Assembly: GCA_031254955.1 (NCBI GenBank)
Contig: JAIRTK010000052.1
Location: 1 to 14,948 of the forward strand
DNA: 14,948 bases
Source of the DNA: Opitutaceae bacterium
GTDB lineage: Bacteria > Verrucomicrobiota > Verrucomicrobiia > Opitutales > Opitutaceae
Reading direction: 5' to 3'
Shown here in pieces: positions 1 through 7,346 of this stretch; within the stretch, counting starts at the first letter, position 1; the number at the start of each line of letters is the position of its first letter. A program made the translations under genes and the position numbers. The notes under the pieces were generated by a model. That model saw nothing but the letters and a program-made list of their open reading frames with translations. It was not told the DNA's origin and did not search any database.

Positions 1-140
1 GCGAGCTGGCGTTCGCCGGGCAGCACCGGGCCGAGTTTCCGCGCCCCGATGTCGCCGCGCAGCACCTCGACCAGTTGCGCGGGCAGGCTCATGGGGCGAA
101 AGGCGGGCTTGAGTTTCAAGGGATGCTTTTCCGAAGGCAT
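1..140 (-). CDS. GntR-family transcriptional regulator, N-terminal part only
   Basis: A reading frame on the minus strand begins with ATG at 140-138 and stays open to the left window edge, giving 46 complete codons. The peptide begins MPSEKHPLKLKPAF and continues with SLPAQLVEVLRGDI and a VLPGERQLA-like segment. This matches the start of a GntR winged-helix domain, where a first helix (xLxEQLxxxLRxxI) is followed by the LPSERxLA turn into helix 2. The recognition helix and the effector domain lie outside the window, so the subfamily is unknown. A GTG two codons upstream is an alternative start. The gene is on the same strand as the transporter and enzyme genes and downstream of SulP, so it may be a local regulator of the cluster; that is inference from position. 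Confidence 0.62.
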   Translation of the reverse strand, partial: MPSEKHPLKLKPAFRPMSLPAQLVEVLRGDIGARKLGPVLPGERQL

Positions 141-207
141 GGACACGGATGGCTCAAAAGTGAAGCAAGGCCGGAGTCGCTGTTGTTTTCAAACTATTCT
201 CCAAAAT

Positions 208-512
208 CGATTCCCCGCTATTTTGAATGGTTGGAAATGGATGAACCGAAAAGCGGTGCCTGCATCGTGGCGCGCTGGCGCAAGGAGGGGCGGCGTCCCG
301 CCGCCCGACGCGGGCAAAGCCCGCGTCCGTTTCGCAGGGATGCGGACGGACGCACACGGGTTTTCGGATTGCCTGCCGGCGGACGGGCGAGGTGAGTGAG
401 CGAGCGGACGGACGGGCGAGGCGCGTTGCGCCTCGTCGGGCGGCGGGACGCCGCCCCTCCTTGCGCCAGCGCGCGTCCACGCGCATGGCCATCGAAAATA
501 GCGAGGAACCGC
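208..512. repeat. Long inverted repeat with 41-base perfect arms (hairpin element, copy 1)
   Basis: Bases 270-310 are the exact reverse complement of 434-474 (41 of 41). The arms contain GCGCAAGGAGGGGCGGCGTC and its complement. Weaker complementarity continues outward: the segment near 208-235 (CGCTATTTTGAATGG) pairs imperfectly with the segment near 485-512 (CCATCGAAAATAGCG). The interior is GC-rich with small nested hairpins such as CGGGCAAAGCCCG and GGACGGGCGAG repeats. A second member of the same family is at 12247-12427. No transposase is encoded, so this is a non-autonomous palindromic intergenic element. Confidence 0.9.
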
Positions 513-696
513 AAAGGGTATCAGGGCCGGCTCGGATAAGGGACTGCCAACGAGCAATGCTCTATCCCTGAAAATTTTACGTTACATGAGTCGCAAGCCA
601 AGATGTCCGGGGTGCGCCCGGCGGGACGCGTGCTCTGCCCGGCGGAGCGCGTGCCTTGCCCGGAACACGTCCCTTCATTCTTCACCCTTCATTCTT
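513..696. other. Intergenic stretch without a recognisable gene
   Basis: No coding frame with a plausible product is visible. The only structure seen is a short imperfect direct repeat near 628-662, with GCGTGCTCTGCCCGG followed by GCGTGCCTTGCCCGG. The stretch separates the hairpin element on the left from the heptamer tract on the right. Confidence 0.5.
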
Positions 697-776
697 CGCT
701 ACTCGCTACCACTTTTCACTACTCGCTACTCACTACTCGCTACTCACTACTCACTACTCGCTACTCACTACTCGCC
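697..776. repeat. Heptamer tandem tract (GCTACTC / ACTACTC), overrunning the SulP stop codon
   Basis: From about 717 the sequence is a near-perfect 7-base tandem array alternating ACTACTC and GCTACTC, preceded by looser variants from 697. The array enters the 3' end of the SulP gene: its stop (TAG, 763-761) and the last codons (Ser-Ser-Glu) are written in repeat units. Related but more degenerate CACTCGCCATTCGCC-type sequence recurs at about 14170-14250. There are no spacers, so it is not a CRISPR array. Confidence 0.85.
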
Positions 777-2542
777 TTGTCGTAGAATAGTCGCACGCCG
801 GCGGCGGCGCCGATGAGTGATCGCGCGCGCTGGAGCGCTTTTTTGGTGGCCATTGTCAGGTTTTGCTCGGCGGGGAACACGTTTTCCTCGCCGATGCGTT
901 TGATCAGGCCGGAGCGTTTCAGGACGCCCGCCACGTCGCCGTGCACGCCCGAGATGAGCAGGTGGCGTCCGGTGGTCTTCAACAGGGTGTTGAGCTGGTC
1001 GATGGCGAGCACCGTGGAGCCGTCGAGGTGGCGGGCGTTTTTCATCCGCAGAATCACGACCCGCAGGCCGGGGTCGGCGGCAAGCACGCGGATGTGGTCT
1101 TGGAACAGGTCCGAGGCGCCGAAAAACAAATCGCCCTCGACGTGCACGATGGAAATTTGCGGCTCGGGGCGCGCGACCGGGTTTTCCACGACCACGAAAT
1201 CGCCCGAGTCGCCGATGGCGTATTCGACGAGCGCGGGGCTGGCGGCCTTGATGAGGAAGAGCGCGAGCGAGGCGCCGATGCCCAGGTAGATGGCGGTGTC
1301 GAGGTTGAGCAGGAGCGTGCCGAGGAGGGTGACGAGAAAGACGGCGGTGTCGGAATGCGTCGCGCGGCACACGGTGCGGATGTGCCGGTGGTTGACCATC
1401 CGCGCGGCGACGGGGAGGAGGATCGCGGCGACCGCCGGCAGCGGGATGGCGGCGGCGAGCGGCGCGATGGCCCAGAGGATCGCGCCGAGGCCGAGCGCGG
1501 AGATGATGGCGGCGATTTGCGTGCGCCCGCCCGTCTGCATGTTGACGGCGCTGCGCACGAACGAGCCGGAGCCGGACATCGCGCCGAACAGGCTGGCGGC
1601 GAGGTTGCCCGCGCCGAGGCCGAGGAGTTCCTGGTTGGGGTCGATGCGCTGGCCGGTGGTCGCGGCGATGTTTTTGGCGATGGAAATGGCTTCCAGCATG
1701 CCGATGAGCGCGAGCGTGAGCGCCGGATTCACCAGCGCGGGCAGCGCGGAGAGCATTTTGAGCGGCGCGCCGTCGAAGACGGGCATCGTGGTCGAGAGGC
1801 CGCCGAGTTCGGCCACGGTGCGCACGCCTTGCGCGTGCAGGCGGAGGGCGTGCGTGGCGGCGGTGGCGAGCGCGAGGGTGATGACGCCGCCCGGCCAGCG
1901 CGGGCGCCAGCGTCCCAGCGCGAGCAGCACCGCCAGCGAGCCGGCGCCGAGCGCGAGGGCGGGCGCGTTCACGCGGCCATGAAGCATTTCGGCGGCGGCG
2001 CGCATGACGATGGCGAAGGGTTTGCCGTGCTCGACGCGCACGCCACGGAACACCGGCAGCTGGCCCGCGAGGATGAGCACCGCCGCGCCGGTGCCGTAGC
2101 CGAGGATGACGGAGCGCGAGATGAATTGCGTGATTTTGCCCGCGCGCGCCACCGCCGCGGCGAGTTGGATGGCGCCGGCCAGAAACGCCAGGAGCACCGC
2201 GGTCTGCACGGGGTTGAGCGCGGGCGCGACGCCGCCCGCCACGACGATGGCGATGAAGATCGAGGTGGTGTTGGTCGGGCCGATGACGGTGTGGCGCGAC
2301 GAGCAGAAGAGCGCGGCGACGACCCCGGCGACCATCACGCCCGCGATGACCACGCCCGGCGGCAGCCCGGAGATGAGCGCGAAGCCGATCACTTGCGGCA
2401 GCGACACGAGCGCGATGGTGAGGCCGGCGAGGGTGTCGGCGCGAAACGCGCCCCGGTCGTAGTCTCGCAGTTCGCCGAGGAGGGGGAATTTTCCGGCCAG
2501 CATCCGGGGCCAGGCCGCGGGCGTGGGGAGGCGGAGTTTCAT
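761..2542 (-). CDS. SulP-family inorganic anion (sulfate-type) transporter with C-terminal STAS domain
   Basis: The 593-residue inner-membrane protein carries the N-terminal SulP signature: LPQVIGFALISGLPPG (about 48-63) followed by SSRHTVIGPTNTTS (81-94). It has roughly ten to twelve hydrophobic segments up to about residue 430, including GSGSFVRSAVNMQTGG (324-339), a typical SulP segment. A STAS domain follows at about 463-560, with the DGST loop (507-510) at the expected position. Length and domain order are normal for the family. Substrate cannot be read from sequence; SulP members move sulfate, bicarbonate or other anions. The start is the ATG at 2542-2540, only 4 bases after the stop of enzyme A, so the two are probably co-transcribed and perhaps translationally coupled. 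A sulfatase nearby makes uptake of freed sulfate a reasonable inference. The last few codons are made of the heptamer repeat. Confidence 0.9.
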   Translation of the reverse strand: MKLRLPTPAAWPRMLAGKFPLLGELRDYDRGAFRADTLAGLTIALVSLPQVIGFALISGLPPGVVIAGVMVAGVVAALFCSSRHTVIGPTNTTSIFIAIVVAGGVAPALNPVQTAVLLAFLAGAIQLAAAVARAGKITQFISRSVILGYGTGAAVLILAGQLPVFRGVRVEHGKPFAIVMRAAAEMLHGRVNAPALALGAGSLAVLLALGRWRPRWPGGVITLALATAATHALRLHAQGVRTVAELGGLSTTMPVFDGAPLKMLSALPALVNPALTLALIGMLEAISIAKNIAATTGQRIDPNQELLGLGAGNLAASLFGAMSGSGSFVRSAVNMQTGGRTQIAAIISALGLGAILWAIAPLAAAIPLPAVAAILLPVAARMVNHRHIRTVCRATHSDTAVFLVTLLGTLLLNLDTAIYLGIGASLALFLIKAASPALVEYAIGDSGDFVVVENPVARPEPQISIVHVEGDLFFGASDLFQDHIRVLAADPGLRVVILRMKNARHLDGSTVLAIDQLNTLLKTTGRHLLISGVHGDVAGVLKRSGLIKRIGEENVFPAEQNLTMATKKALQRARSLIGAAAGVRLFYDKASSE

Positions 2543-2546
2543 GCGT

Positions 2547-5054
2547 TCAATGGACTTCGAATTCGTTGATCGAGTAGCCCCAGGGGCTGCCGCGTTTTTT
2601 CATGACGATGCGCACTTGCCGCGCGTGCGTGCCGGCGGGCAGGGCGATGGTGGCGCGGCCTTCCCGTCCGGTGTCGGTCCGCCAGACGGTCCGCCAGTCT
2701 TTCCCGTTGGTGGCGACCCGGATTTCGTAGCTTTTCGCGTAGGCTTTCAGCCAGCCGATGTTGACGCGGGTGAGCGGGTGCACCGCGCCCAGGTCCACTT
2801 CGAGCCATTGGGCGTCGCTGTAGGCGGACGACCAGCGGGTCTTGCCGTCGCCATCGACGGCGTTGGCCGCGGCGAGTGTCTCCGCTTCTTTCGAGGAGCC
2901 GACCGCGCGTTTTTTCAAGGCCAGATTCGGGCGCCGCCCGGATTCGAGCCAGTCGCGCATGGCGTCGATTTTTGTTTGCAGGAGCTGGATTTCTTCGTCG
3001 CGGCGGCGCGGGGCGTGTTTGCGCCACACTTCGCCGCCGTTGTAGGTGATGTTCACCTCGGGATAAAAGTCCCGCAGCAGCGCGATCAGTTTCGTGGCGT
3101 TGTCGATTTCGTCGCGGGCGATGTCGCTGATGGGCGCGAGGGGCTGGCGGGGCGGCGCGGCGCCGGGGGCGGCGCCGGCGGCGAGCATGGCGGTGGCGGC
3201 GCGGTTGAAATGATACTGGGTCGTGAGCAGGCGGCGGTAGAGGTCGGCCCAGCGGCGCATGTCGTTGAGGCGCGAGGCGACGGCGCCGGGAGCGGCGGTT
3301 TTGCAGAGGTCGTCGATTTTGCCGATGGCGGCGTCGAGTTCCGCGAGGACGGTTTTATAATTTTCGGCGACGCCCGGCTTGTGCATCCACGCTTTCGCGT
3401 TTTGGGCCTCCTTGCGTTCGGCCAGCACGTCCGGGACCAGCGGCAGATGATACGGCCCGCCGAACGCCGAGTATTCGGTGAAAATGCCCATGCGCTGATA
3501 CCAGTCCATGATGTGCAGGCCGGTGTCGCCCGGCTGGAAATCCTTCGCGTAGGCGGCGCGGTTCCAGACGACGGCGCGGTCAAACGCCTGCCAGAACTCC
3601 AGCACGCGCGGGGCCAGGACGGCGCCGAAGTCGCGCTCCGCGATGCGCCGGAGCAGCGGCTCGCCGGTCACGGGATCGAGCGGCGCGGGATTTTTTATAT
3701 CAAACGCGCGCGGCTCCCATGTCATGTGCGCGATGACCTCGGCGTTGGGCTGGTAAACCCAGCCTTCAAGCCCGGCCCACCAGAGGATGAAGTTTTTCGC
3801 GTCGATGTCCGCCAGCCGCGCGAGTTTGTATGCGGCGACGGCGGGCAGCGGCATGGCGATGACGGGGTTGGTGCTTTCGCACGCGCCGCCCGCGGAGACC
3901 AGCGGCAGGTAATGCTCGCCGTAGAGGGTCGCGCCCCGCCCGTCCGTCCTGACGGCGGCGGGCGTGAAATTATCGCGGCAGAGGAGCCAGCAGTCGTTGT
4001 TGCCTGCCTCGTTGAAGATCACGGCGACTCCCTCTTGCGCCATTTCGAGCATGAACGCCTTTTCCCCCTCGGGGTCGCCAAAAAACGCGTGCCAGAGCCA
4101 GACCGCCGGCTGGATGTCGCGGTCGCCTATGACCTCCTTCATGATGGCGAGGATTTCCTTGATGCCGTCGGCGCGCGAATGTCCGTAGGGCCGGCCCGTC
4201 TTTATATTCACGAAGGCCTCGGACGGGATGATATTGTAATCCGCGAACGTGCCGTAGAGCACCTTCACGTCGGGGTTTTCCTTCAACGCCTCGCGGTAGC
4301 GTTGCGCGTAGGCCTCGCGGCCTTTGGCGTCGAACGGGCTGATGCCGCGCCTGTTGTTGTTTTTCGGATTGATATAAACAGCCGGGGCGTTTTCGGCCCT
4401 GTCCATCCAGGGGCCTTTTTCCGGCGGGAAACGCACCTCCATCATGACGCCAAGCCCGTAGCGGCGGCGCACGTCGCGGGGCAGGGGCGGCTCGTATTTC
4501 TCGCCCCAGATCACATTGATATAATGACTGGCGTAATACGCGGCCTGCTCGTCCTGGCTCCAGAAGGAGGGCGGCCACTGGTTGTAAATGTGCCCGCCGA
4601 CGCGCAGGCGGAAGGCGGGGCTTCCCGCCTCGTCGAGCGCGCCGATGTCGGACGTGTTTTTTTCGAGGAAGCGGAAGACGCCGTTCATCGCGCCCTTGGG
4701 GCCGGCGCCGGCAATATACAAGCTCCCGCCGCGCGCGGCGAGGTGGTAGCTTTCCGGCTCGGAGGGGTTCAGGCGAAACGGGGCGCGCGCGTGCTCGGCG
4801 GCGATCTCCGGGCTGGTCGCGGGCGTGCCGATATAAATCATCCGGGCTTTTCCCGGCGCGCGGGTGATGGCGGGTTCCTTTCCGAGCCGCCCGGCGAGGG
4901 CTTTTTTCAGTTCTTGCGCCGCCGTTTGCTCCACAATGTCGCCGCCGCTGGCGATGGCCCATTCCCCGGTGAGGGTCTGGGACGCCGCCGGCGAAAACGG
5001 GAGCCACAAGGCGGCGGATAGTATCATGAGTCTGGCGGCGGGTTTCGATTTCAT
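2547..5054 (-). CDS. Secreted putative glycoside hydrolase A: GH67N-like domain, barrel, helical region, F5/8 type C domain
   Basis: I place the start at ATG 5054-5052 because it opens a signal peptide (MKSKPAARLMILSAALWLPF, cleavage near ASQ-TLTG); the frame remains open upstream without protein-like sequence. This gives 835 residues. Residues about 30-135 resemble the alpha/beta domain that precedes the barrel in GH67, GH20, GH84 and GH89 enzymes (EQTAAQELKKAL, then IYIGTP, then GAMNGVFRFLE). A probable TIM barrel (about 145-450) holds HYINVIWGEK, EVRFP, ADYN, AVWLWHAF, NEAGNND (348-354), GGACES (389-394) and EGWVYQPN. A helical region follows. The last 130 residues are a discoidin-type sugar-binding domain (NAVDGDGKTRWSS, WLEVDLG). 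It is paralogous to the gene at 9348-11882. Catalytic residues are not established; acidic residues in NEAGNND, GGACES and ADYN are candidates. I cannot assign a GH family or substrate. It is 4 bases upstream of SulP. Confidence 0.75.
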   Translation of the reverse strand: MKSKPAARLMILSAALWLPFSPAASQTLTGEWAIASGGDIVEQTAAQELKKALAGRLGKEPAITRAPGKARMIYIGTPATSPEIAAEHARAPFRLNPSEPESYHLAARGGSLYIAGAGPKGAMNGVFRFLEKNTSDIGALDEAGSPAFRLRVGGHIYNQWPPSFWSQDEQAAYYASHYINVIWGEKYEPPLPRDVRRRYGLGVMMEVRFPPEKGPWMDRAENAPAVYINPKNNNRRGISPFDAKGREAYAQRYREALKENPDVKVLYGTFADYNIIPSEAFVNIKTGRPYGHSRADGIKEILAIMKEVIGDRDIQPAVWLWHAFFGDPEGEKAFMLEMAQEGVAVIFNEAGNNDCWLLCRDNFTPAAVRTDGRGATLYGEHYLPLVSAGGACESTNPVIAMPLPAVAAYKLARLADIDAKNFILWWAGLEGWVYQPNAEVIAHMTWEPRAFDIKNPAPLDPVTGEPLLRRIAERDFGAVLAPRVLEFWQAFDRAVVWNRAAYAKDFQPGDTGLHIMDWYQRMGIFTEYSAFGGPYHLPLVPDVLAERKEAQNAKAWMHKPGVAENYKTVLAELDAAIGKIDDLCKTAAPGAVASRLNDMRRWADLYRRLLTTQYHFNRAATAMLAAGAAPGAAPPRQPLAPISDIARDEIDNATKLIALLRDFYPEVNITYNGGEVWRKHAPRRRDEEIQLLQTKIDAMRDWLESGRRPNLALKKRAVGSSKEAETLAAANAVDGDGKTRWSSAYSDAQWLEVDLGAVHPLTRVNIGWLKAYAKSYEIRVATNGKDWRTVWRTDTGREGRATIALPAGTHARQVRIVMKKRGSPWGYSINEFEVH

Positions 5055-5057
5055 AAG

Positions 5058-5079
5058 GGCGTTTTGAAAACGCCGTTTT
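5058..5079 (-). promoter_or_regulatory. Overlapping palindromes just upstream of the enzyme A start codon
   Basis: GGCGTTTTGAAAACGCC (5058-5074) is a perfect 8+1+8 palindrome whose edge is 3 bases from the chosen start codon. It overlaps a second palindrome, AAAAC-GCC-GTTTT (5067-5079). It could be an operator read as DNA, or in the transcript a small hairpin that masks the start region, where no good Shine-Dalgarno sequence is seen. Function is inferred from symmetry and position only. Confidence 0.4.
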
Positions 5080-5080
5080 A

Positions 5081-5215
5081 ACCGCGAATGCATGCGAATG
5101 GACGCGAATGGCAGGAGGCAATCAAGCTCTCCTTTATTCCGGTCATTGTCATGATAAGAAATAGTCATGCTCATTGGTGTTTATTGGTATTTATTGGCGT
5201 TCGTTCGCGGTGGGT
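5081..5215. repeat. Two 10-base-period tracts in inverted orientation
   Basis: At 5081-5110 the decamers ACCGCGAATG, CATGCGAATG and GACGCGAATG follow one another. At 5171-5210 the decamers TCATTGGTGT, TTATTGGTAT, TTATTGGCGT and TCGTTCGCGG follow one another; read on the minus strand these become CCGCGAACGA, ACGCCAATAA and so on, the same kind of element pointing the other way. Similar CGCGAATGAACGCGAATG-like intergenic repeats are, from general knowledge, common in Verrucomicrobiota and Planctomycetota. The 60 bases between the tracts show no gene. Confidence 0.75.
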
Positions 5216-5290
5216 TCGCTTGGGTGCCTTTCAAAGTGAGGCCATGCGCCCGGTCTTTTCCCTCTCTCCTCCAGCTTCTTTCCTCTTTCC

Positions 5291-5346
5291 TCTTTATCTT
5301 TATCTTTATCTTTATCTTTATTTTTATCTTTATTTTTATCTTTATC
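5291..5346. repeat. Hexamer tandem tract (TTTATC)n
   Basis: About nine units of TTTATC/TTTTTATC run without interruption, preceded by TTCCTCTTTCCTC pyrimidine sequence. Translated on either strand it gives only Lys-Ile or Asp-Lys repeats, so it is not coding. A shorter tract of the same kind sits in the loop of the inverted repeat at 8908-9346 (about 9110-9150). Confidence 0.85.
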
Positions 5347-5401
5347 CCCCGGCGGCGCCGCCCAAAGGAGAAAGAAAAAACTGAAGCGGTCGCGGCCTGA
5401 C

Positions 5402-5455
5402 GCAAGGTCAGGCCCTGCGTGTCGCGTAGCGAGGTCAGGCGCTGCGCGTCGCGTA
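5402..5455. repeat. Tandem 27-base direct repeat
   Basis: Bases 5402-5428 and 5429-5455 are adjacent copies matching at 24 of 27 positions (GCaAGGTCAGGC followed by CTGCGtGTCGCGTA, with variants at the lower-case and adjacent positions). The pair lies in the gap between the sulfatase stop and the TTTATC tract. No coding potential is seen. Confidence 0.8.
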
Positions 5456-5505
5456 ACTTCAGGGAGAAAGAGGGAAGAGGGCGCGGTCTCGGGGCGGAAC
5501 TGTAT

Positions 5506-5538
5506 ATTTTGCATCACGGCGAAAACAGGGTTGGCGCG
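5506..5538. repeat. Dispersed motif directly downstream of the sulfatase stop codon
   Basis: The segment contains TTTTGCATCACGGCGAAAAC and then AGGGTTGGCG. A near copy lies at 9310-9346, directly after the stop of enzyme B, and a reverse-orientation copy at 8908-8940. On the minus strand the motif reads CGCCAACCCTGTTTTCGCC and begins within about 10 bases of the sulfatase stop codon, so it would be in the 3' end of the transcript. Function is unknown; it has no T-run of a classic terminator. Confidence 0.7.
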
Positions 5539-5546
5539 GAAGTTCA

Positions 5547-6932
5547 TTATTTTTTCCACAGGCTTTTCTTGTATTCATCCAGCGCGCGCTGAAGTTCGGC
5601 GGCTTTTTCCGGTTGCTCGCCGGCGAGGTTGTTTTTTTCCCCGATGTCGTTGTCCAGGTCGAAGAGCTGCGTCACTTTCGGGTTTTCCTTTTGGGAATAA
5701 CGGATGTGGAGCGGGCCGTTGCGGTATTTCCAGCCGCCCGCGCGCACCGCCGTGGTTTCAAAGCCGATGACGGCCCACGGCGACACGGCGCCCGGCTCGC
5801 CGCGCAAAACCGGCATGATGTCGTGCCCGTCGAGCGCGCGCCCCCTCGGCGGGCGGACGCCCGCCAGCGCCAGCGCCGTCGGGAAGATGTCGAGCGCCGA
5901 CAGCACCAGATCGCTTGTCCGCCCGGCGGGAATCACGCCGGGCCACCAAAAAATACCGGGGACGCGCACGCCGCCCTCGTAGCTGGAATGCTTCCCGCCG
6001 CGCAGCGGTTGCGCGGAGCCGCCGTCGGCGCCCTGCGTGGTCCACGGGCCGTTGTCCGACGAAAAGATGACCAGCGTCTTTTTATCGAGGCCGGTTTCGC
6101 GCAGCGCGCGGAAAATCCCGCCGACCGCCCAGTCGATTTCCTCCACGCAATCGCCGTAAAGGCCGCGCGCGCTTTTGCCCCGAAACGCCGCCGACGCGTG
6201 CAGCGGCACGTGCGGCATGGCGGGGGTGAGATAGATAAAAAACGGCGCCGCCTTGTGCTTGTGTATAAAGGCGACGGTCTCCGCCGCGTAGCGTTGCGTA
6301 AGCGTGTCCTGGTCGGCGGGCCACTCGACGCAGTGCTCGCCGCGCATGAGCGGCACCTTGCGCCGGGACAAGTCGCGCTTGTCGCGCGGCGTGGCGCGGT
6401 AGTCGGCGAGGGTTTTGCCCTCGCGCAGCATGATGTTTTCGGCGGGCGGAATGTTTTCCGCGTCGAGCCACATGTCGTTTGAGTAGGGAATCCCGAAATA
6501 ATAATCAAAGCCGCGCCGCGTCGGCAGATAGCGCGGCAGGTGGCCGAGATGCCATTTGCCGATGCACGCGGTGGCGTAGCCGCCGGCTTTGAGCGCCTGC
6601 GCCAGCGTCACCTCGTCGAGGCGCATTCCGTTGTCGCTGTTGGGAAAAAACACGCCGCCCGCGCCGGCGCGCTCCGGGTGGCGCCCGGTCAGCAGTCCCG
6701 CGCGGGAGGCCGAGCACACCGGCGCCGCGGCATAGAAGGAGGTGAGGCGCAGTCCCTCCGCGGCCATCCGGTCGATGTTCGGCGTCTTGATCAGCGGGGA
6801 GCCGTAGCAACCGAGGTCCTGGTAGCCTTGGTCGTCGGTCAATATGACAATGATATTCGGTTTTTCGACAGCGCCGGCGGCGGCGTCCGCCAGCGTCGCC
6901 GCGCCGAGGAGGAACAATAATTCGCGTTTCAT
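5547..6932 (-). CDS. Secreted S1-family (arylsulfatase-type) sulfatase
   Basis: The 461-residue protein starts at a signal peptide (MKRELLFLLGAATLADAAAG, cleavage near residue 20-22) and enters the sulfatase fold at KPNIIVILTDDQG, where Asp33 and Asp34 are expected metal ligands. The active-site motif is C73-S-A-S-R77 followed by AGLLTGR. It is the C-x-(P/A)-x-R pattern whose Cys is converted to formylglycine, here with Ala rather than the commoner Pro. Other conserved sites are GKWHLGH (125-131), PHVPLH (240-245), SSDNGPW (291-297, Asp293/Asn294) and the GGKxxxYEGG segment (312-321). Length is normal. It should hydrolyse sulfate esters in the periplasm or outside the cell. It needs an anaerobic (anSME) or aerobic formylglycine-generating enzyme, not encoded here. 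The substrate is unknown; position between enzyme A and the MFS permease suggests a sulfated glycan. Confidence 0.93.
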   Translation of the reverse strand: MKRELLFLLGAATLADAAAGAVEKPNIIVILTDDQGYQDLGCYGSPLIKTPNIDRMAAEGLRLTSFYAAAPVCSASRAGLLTGRHPERAGAGGVFFPNSDNGMRLDEVTLAQALKAGGYATACIGKWHLGHLPRYLPTRRGFDYYFGIPYSNDMWLDAENIPPAENIMLREGKTLADYRATPRDKRDLSRRKVPLMRGEHCVEWPADQDTLTQRYAAETVAFIHKHKAAPFFIYLTPAMPHVPLHASAAFRGKSARGLYGDCVEEIDWAVGGIFRALRETGLDKKTLVIFSSDNGPWTTQGADGGSAQPLRGGKHSSYEGGVRVPGIFWWPGVIPAGRTSDLVLSALDIFPTALALAGVRPPRGRALDGHDIMPVLRGEPGAVSPWAVIGFETTAVRAGGWKYRNGPLHIRYSQKENPKVTQLFDLDNDIGEKNNLAGEQPEKAAELQRALDEYKKSLWKK

Positions 6933-6935
6933 GGA

Positions 6936-7046
6936 ATGAAATTGGGAATTGGGAGGCAGGAATTGGGAATTAAGGTCTGGAAATCAGGGTTTGGAAATTA
7001 ATGTTTGGAATTGGAAATTAATGTTCGGAAATTAGGGTTTAGAGCA
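6936..7046. repeat. Degenerate AT-rich tandem repeats upstream of the sulfatase
   Basis: Imperfect units of about 14 bases follow one another: GAATTGGGAATT forms first, then GTCTGGAAATCAGG, GTTTGGAAATTAAT, GTTCGGAAATTAGG. This fills the immediate upstream region of the sulfatase. It is much more AT-rich than its surroundings, so a promoter could lie within it, but I cannot pick a -35/-10 pair with confidence. Confidence 0.6.
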
Positions 7047-7089
7047 TCCATCAAAAAACCGCCCAGGTTTTTCTTTTCGATAGATGCTC
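7042..7089. repeat. Short hairpin (GAGCATCCATC ... GATAGATGCTC)
   Basis: GAGCATCCATC (7042-7052) pairs with GATAGATGCTC (7079-7089) at 10 of 11 positions, and the inner AAAAAACC / GGTTTTTC segments extend the stem. It lies between the sulfatase promoter region and the next inverted repeat. It could form a stem in RNA or DNA; no function is evident. Confidence 0.6.
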
Positions 7090-7118
7090 CAAATACAACG
7101 ACATGGTTAATGAGTGCT

Positions 7119-7278
7119 TTTTCGTTTACGCTGACGCATGCCTGGGCCTGACGTAGCGCAGACTTCCAAGTCTGCCCGGCTTGGGCGGCGCGGAGCGCCG
7201 TCGAGCAGGTTGGGAAACCTGCGCTACGAAAACGCCGGACCTTGCGACAGCATCAACGAAAGAGGCTCCAGGCATGTC
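7119..7278. repeat. Nested inverted repeats with CGTAGCGCAG arms
   Basis: Bases 7152-7175 and the complement of 7205-7228 match at 19 of 24 positions, starting with an identical CGTAGCGCAG. Each arm is itself a hairpin: GCAGACTTCCAAGTCTGC and GCAGGTTGGGAAACCTGC. An outer pair, GCATGCCTGGGCCTG (from 7136) and GAGGCTCCAGGCATG (from 7262), flanks them. Sequences of the TAGCGCAGGTTTCC type are, from general knowledge, a dispersed intergenic family in Verrucomicrobiota and Planctomycetota. The rest of the gap up to the MFS stop shows no gene. Confidence 0.8.
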
Positions 7279-7346
7279 TTGCTTCATCTTCAAAGATAAT
7301 TTGACATTCGCGAATGCGCAAATGGCTTGGACGTTGTGTATAAATC

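Noticed and set aside
697..776. CRISPR array
   Set aside because: Units are 7 bases long and contiguous, with no spacers and no cas genes nearby.
586..816. Small open frames over the ACTACTC array
   Set aside because: They give only repeated Leu-Thr-His-Tyr-Ser peptides from a heptamer tract.
863..2569. Long open frame on the plus strand opposite SulP
   Set aside because: It is a mirror of GC-rich codons, made mainly of Gly, Arg, Asp, Glu and Ala, with no recognisable domain, while the minus strand encodes a clear SulP protein.
2523..5021. 832-codon open frame on the plus strand opposite enzyme A
   Set aside because: Composition is typical of an antisense shadow; the minus strand has a signal peptide, conserved blocks and a paralogue.
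5055..5174. N-terminal extension of enzyme A to an earlier ATG
   Set aside because: The extra 40 residues are translated palindrome and decamer repeat, and they would bury the signal peptide that starts at 5054.
5181..5405. Lys-Ile and Asp-Lys repeat proteins over the TTTATC tract
   Set aside because: Every frame is only the translated hexamer; no protein-like sequence surrounds it.
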